This document shows positions 48,721-61,700 of a DNA stretch of 64,000 nucleotides, in pieces. Each line of letters opens with the position of its first letter. Positions within the stretch are counted from its first letter, which is position 1. The notes beneath the pieces were generated by a model that saw nothing but the letters and a program-made list of their open reading frames with translations, did not search any database and was not told where the DNA came from. The translations under genes and the position numbers were made by a program. The DNA is from Diadophis punctatus similis (taxonomy: Eukaryota > Chordata > Lepidosauria > Squamata > Dipsadidae), in assembly GCA_023053685.1 (NCBI GenBank), contig JALIGW010000022.1, positions 507,501-571,500 on the forward strand, written 5' to 3'.

Positions 48721-50416
48721 CCGGGTCTGCATTAGAGACCCCCAGTGCCAAAGACGAACAGGTGGGGAAGGCTGGCACGGGGTCAGAGAGGAAGTGAGCC
48801 TTGAGAAGGGGCTCCACTGCCAGGCCTTTGGTTCCTCTCCAGCTGCACTGGAGGGATGAGGGTGCCCTATTTTGCCCCCTGCTCTCCAGCCACCCCCAGG
48901 AGCTCCCCATCACGGGCTGCACTAAGCAGTTAAGCAACCCAGAATACGATGCAATCACCAATAATCCTGAAGCAGACGGGGGTTCAAAGCCGATCTGGGC
49001 CCACAGATATGCTGAACCGGTCCCTAGTCAGAGCTAGCTGGCGCCGGCAGTAGTGCCCCAGTTGCCCCCGAGAGGGTCTGCACTCTGCACCCCCCAAGCC
49101 CAAATCAAACCGGCCACTTTGAGGAGGGCCAGAAGGTAAGAACCCAAATGCCTTTGCCACATTGCCAGATGTGGCTATGCCGATCATCTGAAGCTGGTTT
49201 ATTTAATTAATTTATTTAATTTAATTTAATTCCTATGCCGCCCAACTCCCTAGGGACTCTGGTTGCCTCGACCTTTGGATCCAGGAGCTGCCAAAGGGAC
49301 GAGGGAAGAGAGCCCTCATTCGAGAGCGATTCCCAAAGCTGGAGGGGTTTCCGATGAGATCGCCCTGCCCGGGAGACCTGGACGAAAGGGGGGACACCGA
49401 AGGAAAGTGATCGGCTTGGATGCGAAGGGGTGGAACTCACGGGGGTCCCTGGAACGGGGGTCAGAAATCATCCTTCCTTATGGTCAGTCCTGGATCTTAA
49501 AGAAACGTTGGAGAACTGGAAAAAGGACCACAAGTGACTCAGCGTCCACGGAAAGCCCCCCCCCAAGAGGAAAGCAGAGAATTAATCCACCCCCCCAGCA
49601 AAAGAAAAAGCAAAGAGGGGCAGGGGACGAGAGAGGGACGCTTTGTGGGGAATGGGAGAGACGGGGGGTCTCCCTTTTTTATATTCTCAGAAAGGATTGG
49701 AGAGTCTTCCAAGAAGTTTCATTGATTTTCAGAGTCCCCCCCCCCAAGGTTGGGATGGGGGCCCTCAGCGAAGAGAAGTTATGGGTCTCCTGATACCAGC
49801 CATTTGGGAAGAGCCAGGACGAGGCTTGCCCCTTTGCAGGCTTCCTTTCAGCTGAGCTCGGCCCCCGGCCCGGTGGGTTCGCCGTGGTCCTCTGCCCACC
49901 AGAAAGGCAAAGGGCTCCTCCAGCCCCTCCTGGGATAGAGGACACCAAAAACCTTCCTGCCCAGAGGGAAACAGGGACCCCACCCCCTGTCCGACACCCC
50001 TGGTGGGCTTTCCTTAACAACAGCCTGCCTTCCACTGCTGGTAAAGGTAAAACTGTCAGCAACGGAGCAGCTGCCCCCCCCAGGAACCCAGATTGAGTGG
50101 AGGGCCAGCCAGCCGCAAGCCGGGCACAGGCTGGGGCTGGGGGCAAAGACCAACGAGGATGATGAGGGTGATTTCTTCGGTTGGCATGGCTACCCATCTC
50201 ACCCAACCAACTCTGGACAGCTCACAAGAGCTCAGACAGAAGTTTCCCCCCACCCGAGGACCCCCTCCTTAAGAAAAAGGAGGCACCAGAGCGCAGCTCC
50301 CTCCAAGGAAGGTTTGCCCAAATGACCCCCAAAGTCTTCAGTGGGTAGAAAAGGAGGCAGGGGCTTCCCAGGCTTCCCTCCGAGCCCCCCCACTTCCAGC
50401 AGAGCGGGGTCCCTAC

Positions 50417-50560
50417 CTTGGTGCCTCCCCTGCAGGCTCCCCCTCCTCTCGGGCAGTCTGGCTGCTCTGGGCAGCAGGGCTGGGGAGGCCGAGGAGGCTT
50501 GGAAGGAAGCCCCTCCCAGCCCCGCCAGGCCGGAGGTGATTCGGAGCAGGGCGGCTTTAT
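50417..50560 (-). promoter_or_regulatory. Candidate noncoding first exon and promoter of EXOC3L2
   Basis: On the minus strand a TATA-like ACATAAAGC near 50557 is followed by GC-rich sequence and a consensus donor, CACCAAG before GTAGGG, at 50417/50416. It would splice to the acceptor at 45664/45663. Another plausible donor, GGCA before GTAAGT, is near 46862. No transcript evidence is available from sequence alone. Confidence 0.3.
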
Positions 50561-50953
50561 GTAAGCTGGACACAATCTTGTGACTCTTCTGCTGTGGGTC
50601 TGGGCAGGGAGGGTGGACGGGCAGGCGGGCGGGGGTCATTCTCAGGCGGAAAAGCAACCAGGAAGCCTCAGGTTCAACCTGGTGGAGCCGGGAAATTCCA
50701 GCTCTGCCAGCCGGGAGGGGGGAGACCCATGGCAGATGCCCTCCGCCTGCCTCCAAAATGGGTGACTGCAACCAGGTGCTTGTGGGGGGTGTCAGGTACA
50801 GCCCCCCCCAACCTTCTTCACCCTCCTCCGACCTAGAGGTCGGCTTTGCACATTTGTATTAAGCTCGGGGTGATTGTTACGGTTTGGGCTTCGCATGTTC
50901 GGGGTGCTCAGCCAGCATCATTTACAAACCAGGATCCAGAATGTAGCATGATA

Positions 50954-51330
50954 CAGCATAATCCTCTGCTTACGACCACAATTGAGCCCAAAATTTCTGT
51001 TGCTAAGTGAAACATTTGTTAAGTGAATTTTGCCCCATTTTATGACCTTTCTGGCTACAGTTGTTAAGTGAGTCACTGCAGTTGTTAAGTTAGTAACCCG
51101 GCTTCCCTATTGACTTTGCTTGTCAGAAGGTTGCAAAAGGGGATCGTGTAACCCTAGGACACTACAACCGTCATAACTATGAGTCAGCTGCCAAGCATCT
51201 GAATTTTGATCATGCAACCAGGGGGATGCTGCAACGGTCATGCGAAAAATGATCACAAGTCACTTTTTTCAGTGCCGTTGTTAACTTTGAACGGTCACTA
51301 AATGAACTGTTGTAAGTCGAGGACTACGTG
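50954..51330 (+). mobile_element. 377-bp MITE, intact copy
   Basis: Bounded by TA on both sides, with TTACGACCACAATTGAGCCC near the left end and GTTGTAAGTCGAGGACTAC at the right. Exactly the same length as the 31807 copy. Confidence 0.75.
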
Positions 51331-52699
51331 TACATGAATCATGTCAATTCCATTTTTAAAAAATAGATCATGGTTGCACAAAGCCATGGGCTGCATAACG
51401 TAAGCAGGTCTGTGGCCTGGCACTGTGGACTTTGCCAACCTCTGACCTTCAACGTCTGGGGTACCCAAACCCCTCAACTGCTTATAGGGGGTAAGGAGGA
51501 AGGTTCTTGTAGCCCCTGCCCCCCCCCCGAACAATTCTGGGCAGGGGTCTCTGTCTTCAGCCCCTCTCATTCCTTCTGCTGGAGAATCTTCCACCAACTG
51601 ACCCCCCTCTGGACCAGGAAGCAAAAGGGCCAAACCGGGCTTGCCACCCGCTCCCAAACTGTCTCCGGCCAGGCCTGATTTATCCAGGCACAGTAATGCA
51701 GGAAGGCCCAAAGGTGGGGGCTCCATCCAGGCTGGCTGCGTCCTCCGCCTTTGTTTCGGCTGCCCGTCCTCAGCCCGATCCTGCCCCCTGGCGGCCATTG
51801 CCTTTTCTCAGAAGGCAGAATCGCCCCCCTTCAAAGGGTTTGGCCCCAAAGCAGCAACTTCCCCTCCAAGGGGCTTCTTTGCTGATGGCAACGCTCTGGT
51901 GCTGCCTTCAGGCCCCACTGAGCCCCACCCAGAGGGAGCAGATGGACCCCGGCCTCCGGTGCCAGTTTACGCAGTCACAAGTGGCAGCCGGGACCCACGG
52001 CTCTGTGGCACAATGGGGCCTTTTTCTGGGTGCTGTGCTTGGGGCTCCCCTTGAAAAATATTTGGAAGCTGCAACTGTGAGCCAAAGAGGGCGGTTTGGA
52101 AGAGCCGTGGCTCAGCTGTCTGTTCAACAAAACGTCTTTGATCGGAGCCCCAAGGAGACCTGGGGGGGGAGCCCTCTTAAGGGCATCCATCATCGGGGGG
52201 GGGGCAGGGATCCTCTGTCCGTGAGGCAGGTGATGCGCCTCCCTCCTGGGGAGCTCTTTCCTTCGGCTTCCAGGAAGACACGGAACCGTCCTCTATCTGG
52301 ACTCTCCAACAGCCCCTTTAACTATTCCTTTTCATTTGATTTTATTTGGGGCTGCTAGCTGGGCAGGAGGGCACGATGTGGCCTGGCATCCCACAGCCAC
52401 ACCTCAGCAGGTTACTAAAGCCAGCACAGGCCTCCACGGATGTGACCCAGCCAAAGGCTTCTGGTAGCAATAAGGTTTTTTTTTGGGGGGGGGGTGACAG
52501 CCCACCTCCCCAGGTGCAGCTTTCTGAGCCAGGACACCCGGACACCCCCCCCCCGCCTTCTAAGTTTCAAGGCAGAGGAAGCGCTGCCGGGCAAGAAGGG
52601 GATGGTGGGACAAACCACACGCCCCTCCCCGCAGGTGCGCTCCGGCCACAACGCTTCCCATCATCCGCGGCCAGCCAGCTCGGGGAACCCTTCCTTCTA

Positions 52700-53300
52700 G
52701 GAGCGGCTCCTGATAAGGACCCCACCCCAGATGGCGGAGGGCTGCAGAGCCTTTCATGGAAGCCCCCTGGATTGCATCGGACCACCGAGCAACCGGCTCA
52801 AGCCCCCGCGGGGAGCATCGGAGGGACCCCCGGGGCGGGGCGGGGCCACCCGCCTCTGCAGACGCGTTCGCCTCGGATGCCGGGTTGCGCCTGCGCAGAA
52901 GCACCTCCCTCGTACCTCCGGCAAAGCAAGGGCGGTGCTCGGCAGACGGCGATTGGCTACGCATCCTGCCAATAGAAAGCGCGGGTGAAAGCCAGTCGGC
53001 CTCCACGGGAGAAAGGGGCCGGCCTGTCTCCATGCTGCCTCGCACCCAATCAGCGCAGGCAGGGGCGGAGCCTGGTCGCTGCATGGGCACGGCTTGGCAG
53101 CGGGCATCCTGCAGGCGAGGCTGCGTTGGGGGGAGGCCTGGCGCCCCCTGGAAACCCTTCCAGGGCACCGGACTTTGCAGGGGGCGCCTAACGGGCGGGA
53201 AGGGGGCCGGGAAGAGATCGGGCGCCGCCGGTTCAGTAAATCGCGCACTCCGTGGGGATCCCTGCCGGGTTGCGCTTCGCATTGCGAGGGATGCTGCACA
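52700..53300. promoter_or_regulatory. Unassigned CpG-island promoter-like region
   Basis: CpG-rich, with three CCAAT-type boxes (ATTGG at 52952, CCAAT at 52969 and 53046) and GC boxes such as GGGGCGGAG near 53065. Composition and motif spacing look like a TATA-less promoter. No coding exon starts nearby: EXOC3L2 lies downstream on the minus strand and MARK4 begins about 2 kb to the right with its own island. It could be an alternative EXOC3L2 promoter or that of a noncoding transcript. Confidence 0.45.
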
Positions 53301-53560
53301 ATCAGCGTCCCTGCAACGAAGTCCCCCCCCCCTTCCGAGTTTCCCCCGTGGCAACCGGTTCTCCTTGTGAGCTGCTCAGCTGCAGCTAAAGGGCACCTTT
53401 GCCCTCTTCGCTGACCGGTGGCAAAGGTGAAATGGCAGCCTTGGAAAGCCCAGACAGGCCGGCCTGGTGAGGAGCCGCCCAGGAGCATGGATCTTGGCTG
53501 CCCTCCGCATGCCGCCCAAGGAAGTGCTGTGGCTTGAGTGGAGCTTCCCGGCCTCTTTAA

Positions 53561-53647
53561 GGCAGCGGGAAGACCTGCGGGCTTCAACTCCCAGCGATGC
53601 TGGTTGGGGAATTCTGGGAGTTGAAGTTCGCAGGTCTTCCCGCTGCC
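53561..53647. mobile_element. Near-perfect hairpin element
   Basis: Arms 53561-53594 and 53614-53647 (34 bp each) are reverse complements with two mismatches, around a 19-nt loop. The inner arm CTTCAACTCCCAG is shared with the other hairpin MITEs, but the outer arm differs. The low divergence suggests a recent insertion or sequence conversion between arms. Confidence 0.75.
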
Positions 53648-54379
53648 TGGTTGGACACGCGGCTTGAAGGGAAGGGAAGGGAAGGGTGCATAATTTCAGA
53701 GCTTCGTTCTCCTCCGGAGACCTTTACAGGCGTTTGGACCTTTTAATTCATCACGTATTTATGCCAGCCAACCCTCGGACAAAGATGACGGGGAGGTTGG
53801 CCCAAAGTCTGGAATGGCCACGTTGCCCACTGAGGTGGTGCAAGTCCGAGCCGGTTGCCGTGGCTGCTTCTTCGCTTCCACCCCGGCCGGAGAAGAGAGC
53901 AAAGGGCCTCCCTGCCCCGGCTGGGCATCCACAACCTGCTTACCTGGACAGGGCTGCCTTCCTCACCTGCCCACCCCGTCTCCTGGCCGGCTGTGCCCAG
54001 GGGAAGAAGCCGATGCCCGGCTGGGCGGGAGAGGGCATGGCAGGCTGTCTCGGGGCTCCAGGCCCACCGCGCGTCCCACAGCCTTCGCGTGACTCAAAGT
54101 GCCCGGAGGATGGGCTTACCGAAGCGCCTTCTCAGGGCAGCACATAGTCGCCAACTGCCCGAGAAGGGAAGCCTCCCCCCGGCCCTCGACTCCCCCCCCC
54201 CAAATAAACCGTGGGTCCTCCTCCGTGAGGATGCCTGTTGCATCCGAACCGGCCTCTTTGCCTGGGAATCAAAGGCTGCCCGGCCTTTGTTCTAAAGCCT
54301 GTCCGCGCTCCGATGAACAGCCTTCCAGGTTGCTGCGGCATTTCGGGGGCCAGAAACCGGCCTGACTTCGGGAATAGCT

Positions 54380-55750
54380 GCCGGACCAGGCGGGCGGGCT
54401 TTGGGAACTGCTCTTCCCGCCGCCCGAGCCCCCGGCGGCCCTCCCGGCCCAGAAACCTCCTTCGGGCGGCTGCCCACCTCCCCGGCCCCTCCCGCGCCTG
54501 CCAGGGCGTGGAGGAAGGCGCTGCCCTCCGCCAGGTCCGCGGCGCGCCTCTGGGAGCGGCGGCGGCGGCGCCTTTAAGCAGCTCGGGGGCGCTTCCTGCG
54601 CCTGCCGGGTGTCGTCCACCCCGGCCCGGCCTCCTCCTCGACGCCCTGCTTCCTTCCCCCGCTCTCCCCTCCTCCTCCTGCGTGACGCCCGCCTCTTCGG
54701 CCGCCCGAGCAGCCGCTGCCTCGACCCCCGCGCTCGTCCCCAAGCGGCCGATGCCGGCGCCTCCCCCCATGGATCCGGCACCCCCGGGCAGCAGCCCCAG
54801 CTGAACCGCGCCCCGCCTGGCCGAGAGGAGGGGGCTTCCGGGGCTCGGATTGCGTCCGCATCCCTCCTCCTCCTCCTCCTCTCCCCCCTCCAGCGCGGGG
54901 ACGCAGCCATATGGGGGGTGGCAGGAAGCGCCGCTACCCCTTCCTGCCTGCGGGGAGAGTGCGGCGGCCGGGCCGGGCACCGAGGCGGCAGTGAAGGCGA
55001 GCGAGAGGCGGCGGCCGAGAGCGGAGCTGACCCCGGGCCTGCCTTCGCGGCCCCTCCCCCTCCCCCTCCCCATGGGCCCCCAGGCCGAATAGCGGCGCTC
55101 GAGCCGCGTCTCCGCTCAGAGGAGCCCCCCCCGCCGCTCCAGCCGCCTCCCCTTCAACGCCCCCCCCCCGCCTCTCGCCCTCCGATCGCGCCGGGGCGCA
55201 TGAGTGGCCACTCGGGGGAGGCAAGCGGCCGTCGTCGCCCCCGCCGCGTCCGGCCTTGGGCCGCGGGAGAAGATGTCTTTGCGCATCGCGCTTGCGGCAG
55301 GCAACGAGCGCAATTCCGAGCCGGTGAGTCTTCCGCCGCGGCGGCCCCTCTTGTTTACCGGGGCTGGACGAAGGCCGGGCTGGGGCGGGCAGCTCGGAGT
55401 TGGCGGCCGGCCCGGCTCCCCCGCTACGGGCCGATGGCGAGGGAGGGGGGTGGGCCGCGCGCCCCGTCAAGGAAACGCGAGCCGCTCCGGCCTCCGGGGG
55501 GACTGAGCGTCGGGGCGAAGGTCACCCCGCTGGGCCGCTTACCAGCCCGGGGGAAGGCAGGAGGCGGAAAGCGACTGGTCAGAGGGGGCCCTTTCCGAGC
55601 GGCCGGGAAGCCGGTCTCCGGCTGGGAGATCCGGACGGCCGCCCCAGCGCCCTCGGCTGCCCCAAGGAGTGCCCCAAAGGCGGGCAGTGCCCCCCCCCAC
55701 CCCGCCTCTGGTCGCGCCCTTAGACATCCCAGGAGCTCCTTGCTATCCGG
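54380..55750 (+). promoter_or_regulatory. MARK4 CpG-island promoter and 5' leader
   Basis: Very CpG-dense sequence surrounding and preceding the MARK4 ATG at 55273. Long frames in both directions here, including 54609-55892 plus, arise from lack of stop codons in GC-rich DNA. A (GCTT)n tract follows at about 55791-55812. Confidence 0.7.
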
Positions 55751-58700
55751 GAGTAGCCTTCTCCCAGGGGAGGGGATATCTTGGGTGCAGGCTTGCTTGC
55801 TTGCTTGCTTGCTCGTTATTTGGTGTCAGCCGGGGTCTCTGCCAAGCTGTTGGAATATGGAGTATCCCCCCCCCCAATATCATTTGGCCTGAAGCATGTG
55901 TCGTGGGTGCCCTTCTTCTGTGGGGCTAGCCCACACAAAATGCCATTTTCAGGACTTACTGGAGGCCCTTATAAGTTGCCTCATTCTTGGTGTGTTTTTA
56001 AGCAAACTGCCTGACCAGGTTTTGCCAAAAGGCCTTAGAAGCCGCTGTGTCCTTGGCCAGGCAGAATGAGCCGGGGAGACTCGGTGTGAAGGCTTGTGCA
56101 TTGTGCTTTAGGTGCTGCCTGGGTCAGCCTGGCCGCTTTCCCTCTGGGGGGTGTTGAGCAACTTCTGGCTGTTTGGCTGCACCTGGATTTGCGCCCCTGT
56201 TGGGGGGGGACTGTCAACAAATGGTTTCTGGGGCTTTAAGGGGAAGGTGGGTGCAGGCCCTGGTTTGGCCCCTGAAAATTCCTGGATGCAAAAAGGCCTT
56301 GGGCCCCAGAGATTCTTGGGGCCACCAAGCACAGACTTTTTCAGCTCTTGATTGACACCCTAGCAACACCAGCAGGATATTCTGAAGCCGTGTGGGACTC
56401 CAGTTGCAGTGGGCGGGTGTATTTATGTCTGTGCGACAAAGGATGTCACCTCCTTTCATGTTGAAATCCCAGCTTCCTGTCGCATCTCTTTCCGCGTGCT
56501 CATGGGCTGTGCTCGCCCACTTGGGAGGGGCCGCTTCCAGCCTCAGTGCCCCCTCCCCCCTTGTGCTGGGGCTCGCTTGCCCCCGGGCCCATTGCTGCTG
56601 TCTGCCAGACCTTCTTTGGCTCAGGCCCCACCCTCTCTGCCGCCACCGCTGCTGCTGCTGCTGCTGCTGACAACCACATCACTGATCGCCAAGGCTTCCT
56701 GAAGAGTGCCGCACCGCTGTGTTGCCATGGCAGCAAGGTCCTCACCATGGCAGCCAGCTAGGCATCGCCCCTAGCACCTGCGTTCGTGGCCAGTAGCTGT
56801 CAAATGACCAGGGTGCCTCTGAGCATGTGCCGAGAGCTCCCTTGGCCTGCGAGTTAGTAATGCAGCCTGCCCCTACCTGCCTGGGCCTGGGAGTGCCCGG
56901 GTGTGGTTCCCAAGCAGCTCAGATCAAGGAGTACAGCATGTACAAATGACGGAGTGAGGCAGACGGTGCCATCTTGCTCGAGAGCTCTTTGCCAAACCAG
57001 TTCAGGAACAGCCTGGCATGGGGATTTCTCCAAACAGGGCTGAGCACCTGCAGCTCCTGGTAGGCCAAGCCAGTGAAGCCCAGCTGGAAGGCTGCAGGCC
57101 CCTGCCTGCTCTAAACCATGGAGAAGCTGCCCCTTCCATTCCCCTTCCTCCAGCCGGAGCTCCAGAGGAGCCAAGGGTGAGCCGAGGGCTCCCTACCATG
57201 AATACCCCCTCTCCCGAGCTTCCAAGGGGCATCCGGAGCTTTGTATGAAGGAGAAGAAGCTGCTGCCCATGGCCCCACGTTACACCCTCAAGGAGAGCTG
57301 TGGCTCTGAGACTTTGGCCATGCCAGGTTGGCAGAGACCGAAGGGCACCGACTCCTGCTTTTGCGTCCTTGAGATCCTGAGCTCTCTGCCTGGCGATGGC
57401 CGTGGCCGGCTGCTTCTGTGGCCAACGGCTTCTCTGCATGCCGCACCCCTCCTTGTGCAGCTGGGCCTTGAGCAGGCTGGGATGGAGAACATCCCCCCTC
57501 CAAGAGTTGGACCCAGGTGGCCTCGGGCTGCTCCTTGCCTTCTGGGTGACTCTCTTGGCCTCCTTCACACAGTTGTTGTATGTAAACAGTCCTGGGCCAA
57601 GGGGGACGCTACCCTCTCTGCGTGGGGGTCTGGAGAGAGAGAGGGAGGGCGTGGATGCACACCTGTGCAGGCCTCCCCTGCCGAGCGGCTGCCTGGGTGT
57701 GGCCCGGCCTCCCACCCTGAGTGGGACGCTCACCCAGTTGGAGACTCATCCACCATTCCGGTTTCCCCTGAAAGAGCAGCAGCCGCTGGCCCTGTGGCTC
57801 TCGGAGAATGAGGTGTCAGGGCAGGGCCGCTTCCTGGATCACCTGGGCTCTCCTCCTCCTCCTCCCCTGTTTTGTTGTGATGATCTTCCTGGATTAAAAG
57901 TTAATAACATTTGGGGCTTCCGGGGAGCGATTTGACGGAAGCAGCTGCTGAGCGAAGGTGCTGCCCGGAGTCCCACCTGGGTCCGGGCGCTTCAGAGAGT
58001 CTCACCCGGGACTGGCGCTGCCTGCCTGCTCGTGAGTAAGCCCAAGGGCCTGGCGCTTGCGGATCTGCTCCTGGGCTTGGCTTTGGAGCGAGCGGAGTGA
58101 AGCCCATGAGAGCCCAGGTCTGGCTGGAAATGAGGAGGAGGAGGTGTAGACTTCCACGCAGAGCCCCGCTTGGATCTGGAGGGAGAGACCAGGTGCGCTC
58201 TGGGGCTCAGTCCGGGGTCGGGGTGGGTGCTGTGGAGGCTGCTGGCCCAGCCTGCAGGGTCCTGCCAGGGTTGGCACCTCGAGAAAGGAGATGGGCTGGG
58301 AAGGAGGGCTGGTTTGCTAGCAGCTTTCCCCTGGATCCCATCATAAAGTAAGCAATAGGGCAAAGGATCCAGAGAGGAGCTTCCAGGAAGGAGAGCGGTA
58401 GGGAAAAACAAAACAGATTTTCAGCACTTTAAAGGTAGTAATCTATATAGGAATGTTAGCAAGCAAAGCCCGTATAAAAATATATGCAACAAATAGTCCC
58501 AGTTTATTTGTTTTGAGTTTGTTAGATTCCTGTCCTGTCTTTCATCTAAGAACCTCAGGTGCTTTACAAGAACCCTGTGAGGTAGGCTGGGAGAGCAGGT
58601 GAGAGAATCACCCAGTGGATTTCCACTGCTGAGGGTGGTTGTGGGCCCAAGTGGCATCCACTCTCTGGCCCAGTGCCCCACTGGGAGCAGGTTCTGCCCC

Positions 58701-61700
58701 TGCTAAGTCTTTGGCTTCCTTTCCCCCACCCACACTGGGGGGCAAAAGACGCTGGCCAAGGCTTTCTCTTCTCATTGACAGAGGGCGAGACCTTTTGGGG
58801 CTGGGGGTGCCAGGGCAGCTGCGACCCATGGGCTCTGGACTCCACTGGCCTTGTTCCAAGCGACTCCCTTCTGGCCTGCTTAGTGACTGAAAGACGGAGC
58901 TGGCACTGAAATTCCTTGAGTCATTCTTGGTTTTACTGCAGCCTAGAAGGGGCCGTGCACCGAGCACCTTTTTCTCACGATGTGCCCAGGTTTTGCACTT
59001 GCTCGAGTGCAGGAAAGGGGGGGGTCCAAAGGATGGCAGCGTTTTGCACGCCACAGGCATTCCGAAAGGTCTCCCCCTGGAGTGAGAGAATCTACGCACC
59101 AGGCGCACACTAGGCACCCTGCCACCCTGCCATCTCTTTGAAGCATGCAGCACTGTTTTGCAGTGCATTATTGATGAGTGCTGAAGAGGGGGATGCTGTA
59201 GCCCCCTCCCTCCTCCCCTTGCCCTGCGCACTCACGAGAGGACAGGCGGCGTTCCTGGGCATCCCACAATGCACGGAGGCATTCCTGCACCGTGGAAACG
59301 CAGGGAGCATTCCAGAAAGGCCAGCCCAGGCAGCAGGCCTGGGTCCAGCTCCCCACCCCCCACCCCGCCAGCTGCCCAGGGAAGGAGAGTTCTCTGGTTG
59401 CTTTCTCTGGGGCAGGTGGGAACAGCCCGGTTTGCCCCCTTGTTCCTCCATCCCCTGCCGAGGAGGCCAGCCAAAGTCTCCGACTTTTGTGCCCCTCCCA
59501 GACCACCTCGGCTCCATTCCTTGCCCAGCCGGAGGGAGGGAGGAATCCGAATAGAGCTGGAAGGGACCTTGGAGGGCCTCTAGTCCAACCCCCTGCTCAA
59601 GCAGGAGACCCTATACCAGGGGTGTCCAACCTTGGAATTTCAAGCCTTGTGGACTTCACAAGTCTTAAAGCTCCCAAGGTTGAACCCCCACCCCATCCTA
59701 CACCATTCCAAACTATCTAATCTTTTCTTGAAAACCTCCAGTGATGGAACACCCATAACTTCTGGTAGCAAGTTGTTCCACTGGTTAATTGTTCTCATAA
59801 TTCCATATCCTGCACTTCTGGAGGGAAAATGGCTGTTCTCTTCTCCTTGCCCCATTTGGGTTTTGGAAGGGGATTGTGCCCAGCTCTTCCCTTGGGGCCG
59901 AGTTCCGCATCCTCTGCTGATTCTCGCCGCTCTCTCAGTTCCTCCAAAGTTTTTGGCATTGGTGCCCAGAATCTGGGATCCAGAAGGTCCTGAGCCAAGC
60001 ACAATGCCTCTGCTGGCACGCCTGACGTGGTCTTGGCCTTTGGGGCTGCCCCTTCTCCAAGAGCCTCATGCAGGTAGTCTTTGACTTACAACAGTTCAGT
60101 TAGTGACCATTAGAAGTTACAACATCACTGAAAAAAGTGACCTATGATATGACCATTTTTCACACTTACGACCATCGCGGCTTCCCCATGGCCGACGTGA
60201 GTTATATTTGGATGCTTATCAACAGGTTCACATTTATGACGGTTGTAGCATCCTGGGGTCACGTGACCCCCTTTTGCCAAACACAATGGGGAAGCCAGAT
60301 TCACTTAACAACCGGGTTGCTAACTTAACAACTGCAGTGATTCACTTAACAAGAAAAATCGTGAAATGGGGCAAAACTCACTTAACAAATGCCTCACTTA
60401 GCAACATAAATTTTGGGCTCCCTGATGGTCGTAAGTCAAGGACTCCTGTATTCAGGTTGCAGTCAAATGCTCTTGGAAGACCTTTCCCAAGCCAGGTCGA
60501 TACCCTCCTGGTGGACAGTCGCTCTTATTTCCTCTCCCCCTTCAACGGCCTTTGAGCAGCCTCACCTGGCAAGTTGTACCTGCTTCCTCCGGAAATAAAG
60601 AAATTGGGAACACAGGTATTTGCAACCTTCGGCCCGCATCCATTGCGTAAGCGGCCATCTCGTGCACTACGGGTCATCCTGGAGTTACAACAGCTCATTT
60701 AGTGACCGTTCAAAGTTACAACGGTACTGGAAAAATTGACTTTTTTCACACTTGCAACCGTTGCACCGTCCCCAGAGTCACATGATCAAAATTCAGCCAC
60801 AGACTCATTTATGACGGTCGCAGAGTCCCGGGGTCACATCATCCCCTTTTGCGACTTTCTTACAAGCCAAATCAATGGGGAAGCCCGCTTCACTTAACAA
60901 CGGTGTTGCTAACTTAACAACTGCAGTGATTTACTTAACTGGCAAGAAAGGTCGCAAATTGGGGCAAAGTCACTTAACAAAAGTTTTGCTTAGCAACAAA
61001 AATGTTGGACTCTATTATGGTCATAAGTTGAAGACTCCCTGTATTCTTGGGGAGCGGGCGGTCAGATGTCCAGCGGGCTCTGGGAAGAGCCGATAGGAAG
61101 TCTGGGAAAACTGACAGACAGATCTGGATCTCTGTGCTACACGCGTGTCCTTGCTGTGTTCATATGGCTGAGCCTTGTGGGTTATGAACGGAAGCCCCTG
61201 GGTCAAAGAGAATGTTTCGTGGCTGGGGATTGTGGGACTTGTAATCTTCACTCATCTAGAGAGCAGCTGGTTGGAGAGGTCTGGTTGGGAAGGTGAGCTG
61301 GGGGGGCAACGGGGGGGCTTTGCGTCTGCCTGCTAAGAGAATGGAGACCCTCTGGAAGAAATGTTTCTGACAAGCCCACGCAGGGACTCTTCAGCAGATA
61401 AGATTTCCCTTCTGGTGGGAATCTGGGACCTTTAGGGCAGGGGTCCCCAAACTTGGCAACTTTAAGACTTGTGGACTTCAACTCCCAGAATTCTGGGAGT
61501 CTTAATGTTGCCAAGTTTGAAGGCCTCTGCTTTAGGGGTAATGTCTTACCCCCCCCCCCAACAAGTAGCCATGTGGGCGCTTCCCCCGCCCCAACCCCCA
61601 GCCCAGGGCCAGAAGCCACAAAAGAACATTTGTCTGGACTGGAAACAAGTAGCAAGTTCGTCATCACAGCCGGTTCCTCCTGGCTGCCTCTGCCCAGCAT

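Larger units (their letters stand above)
45664..54380. other. Region upstream of EXOC3L2 coding start, to MARK4 island
   Basis: No coding exon recognised. Contents: CR1 and hairpin pieces at 47330-47460, a partial MITE end near 48025-48070, two reversed retroposon 3' ends with (ATTT)n at 48560-48720 and 49196-49262, a possible noncoding EXOC3L2 exon ending at 50417, an intact MITE at 50954-51330, an unassigned CpG island at 52700-53300 and a near-perfect hairpin at 53561-53647. Confidence 0.55.

Noticed and set aside
54609..55892. 427-codon plus-strand frame over the MARK4 island
   Set aside because: Pro/Arg/Ser low complexity in CpG-rich DNA, out of frame with the recognised MARK4 exon 1 and with no homology.
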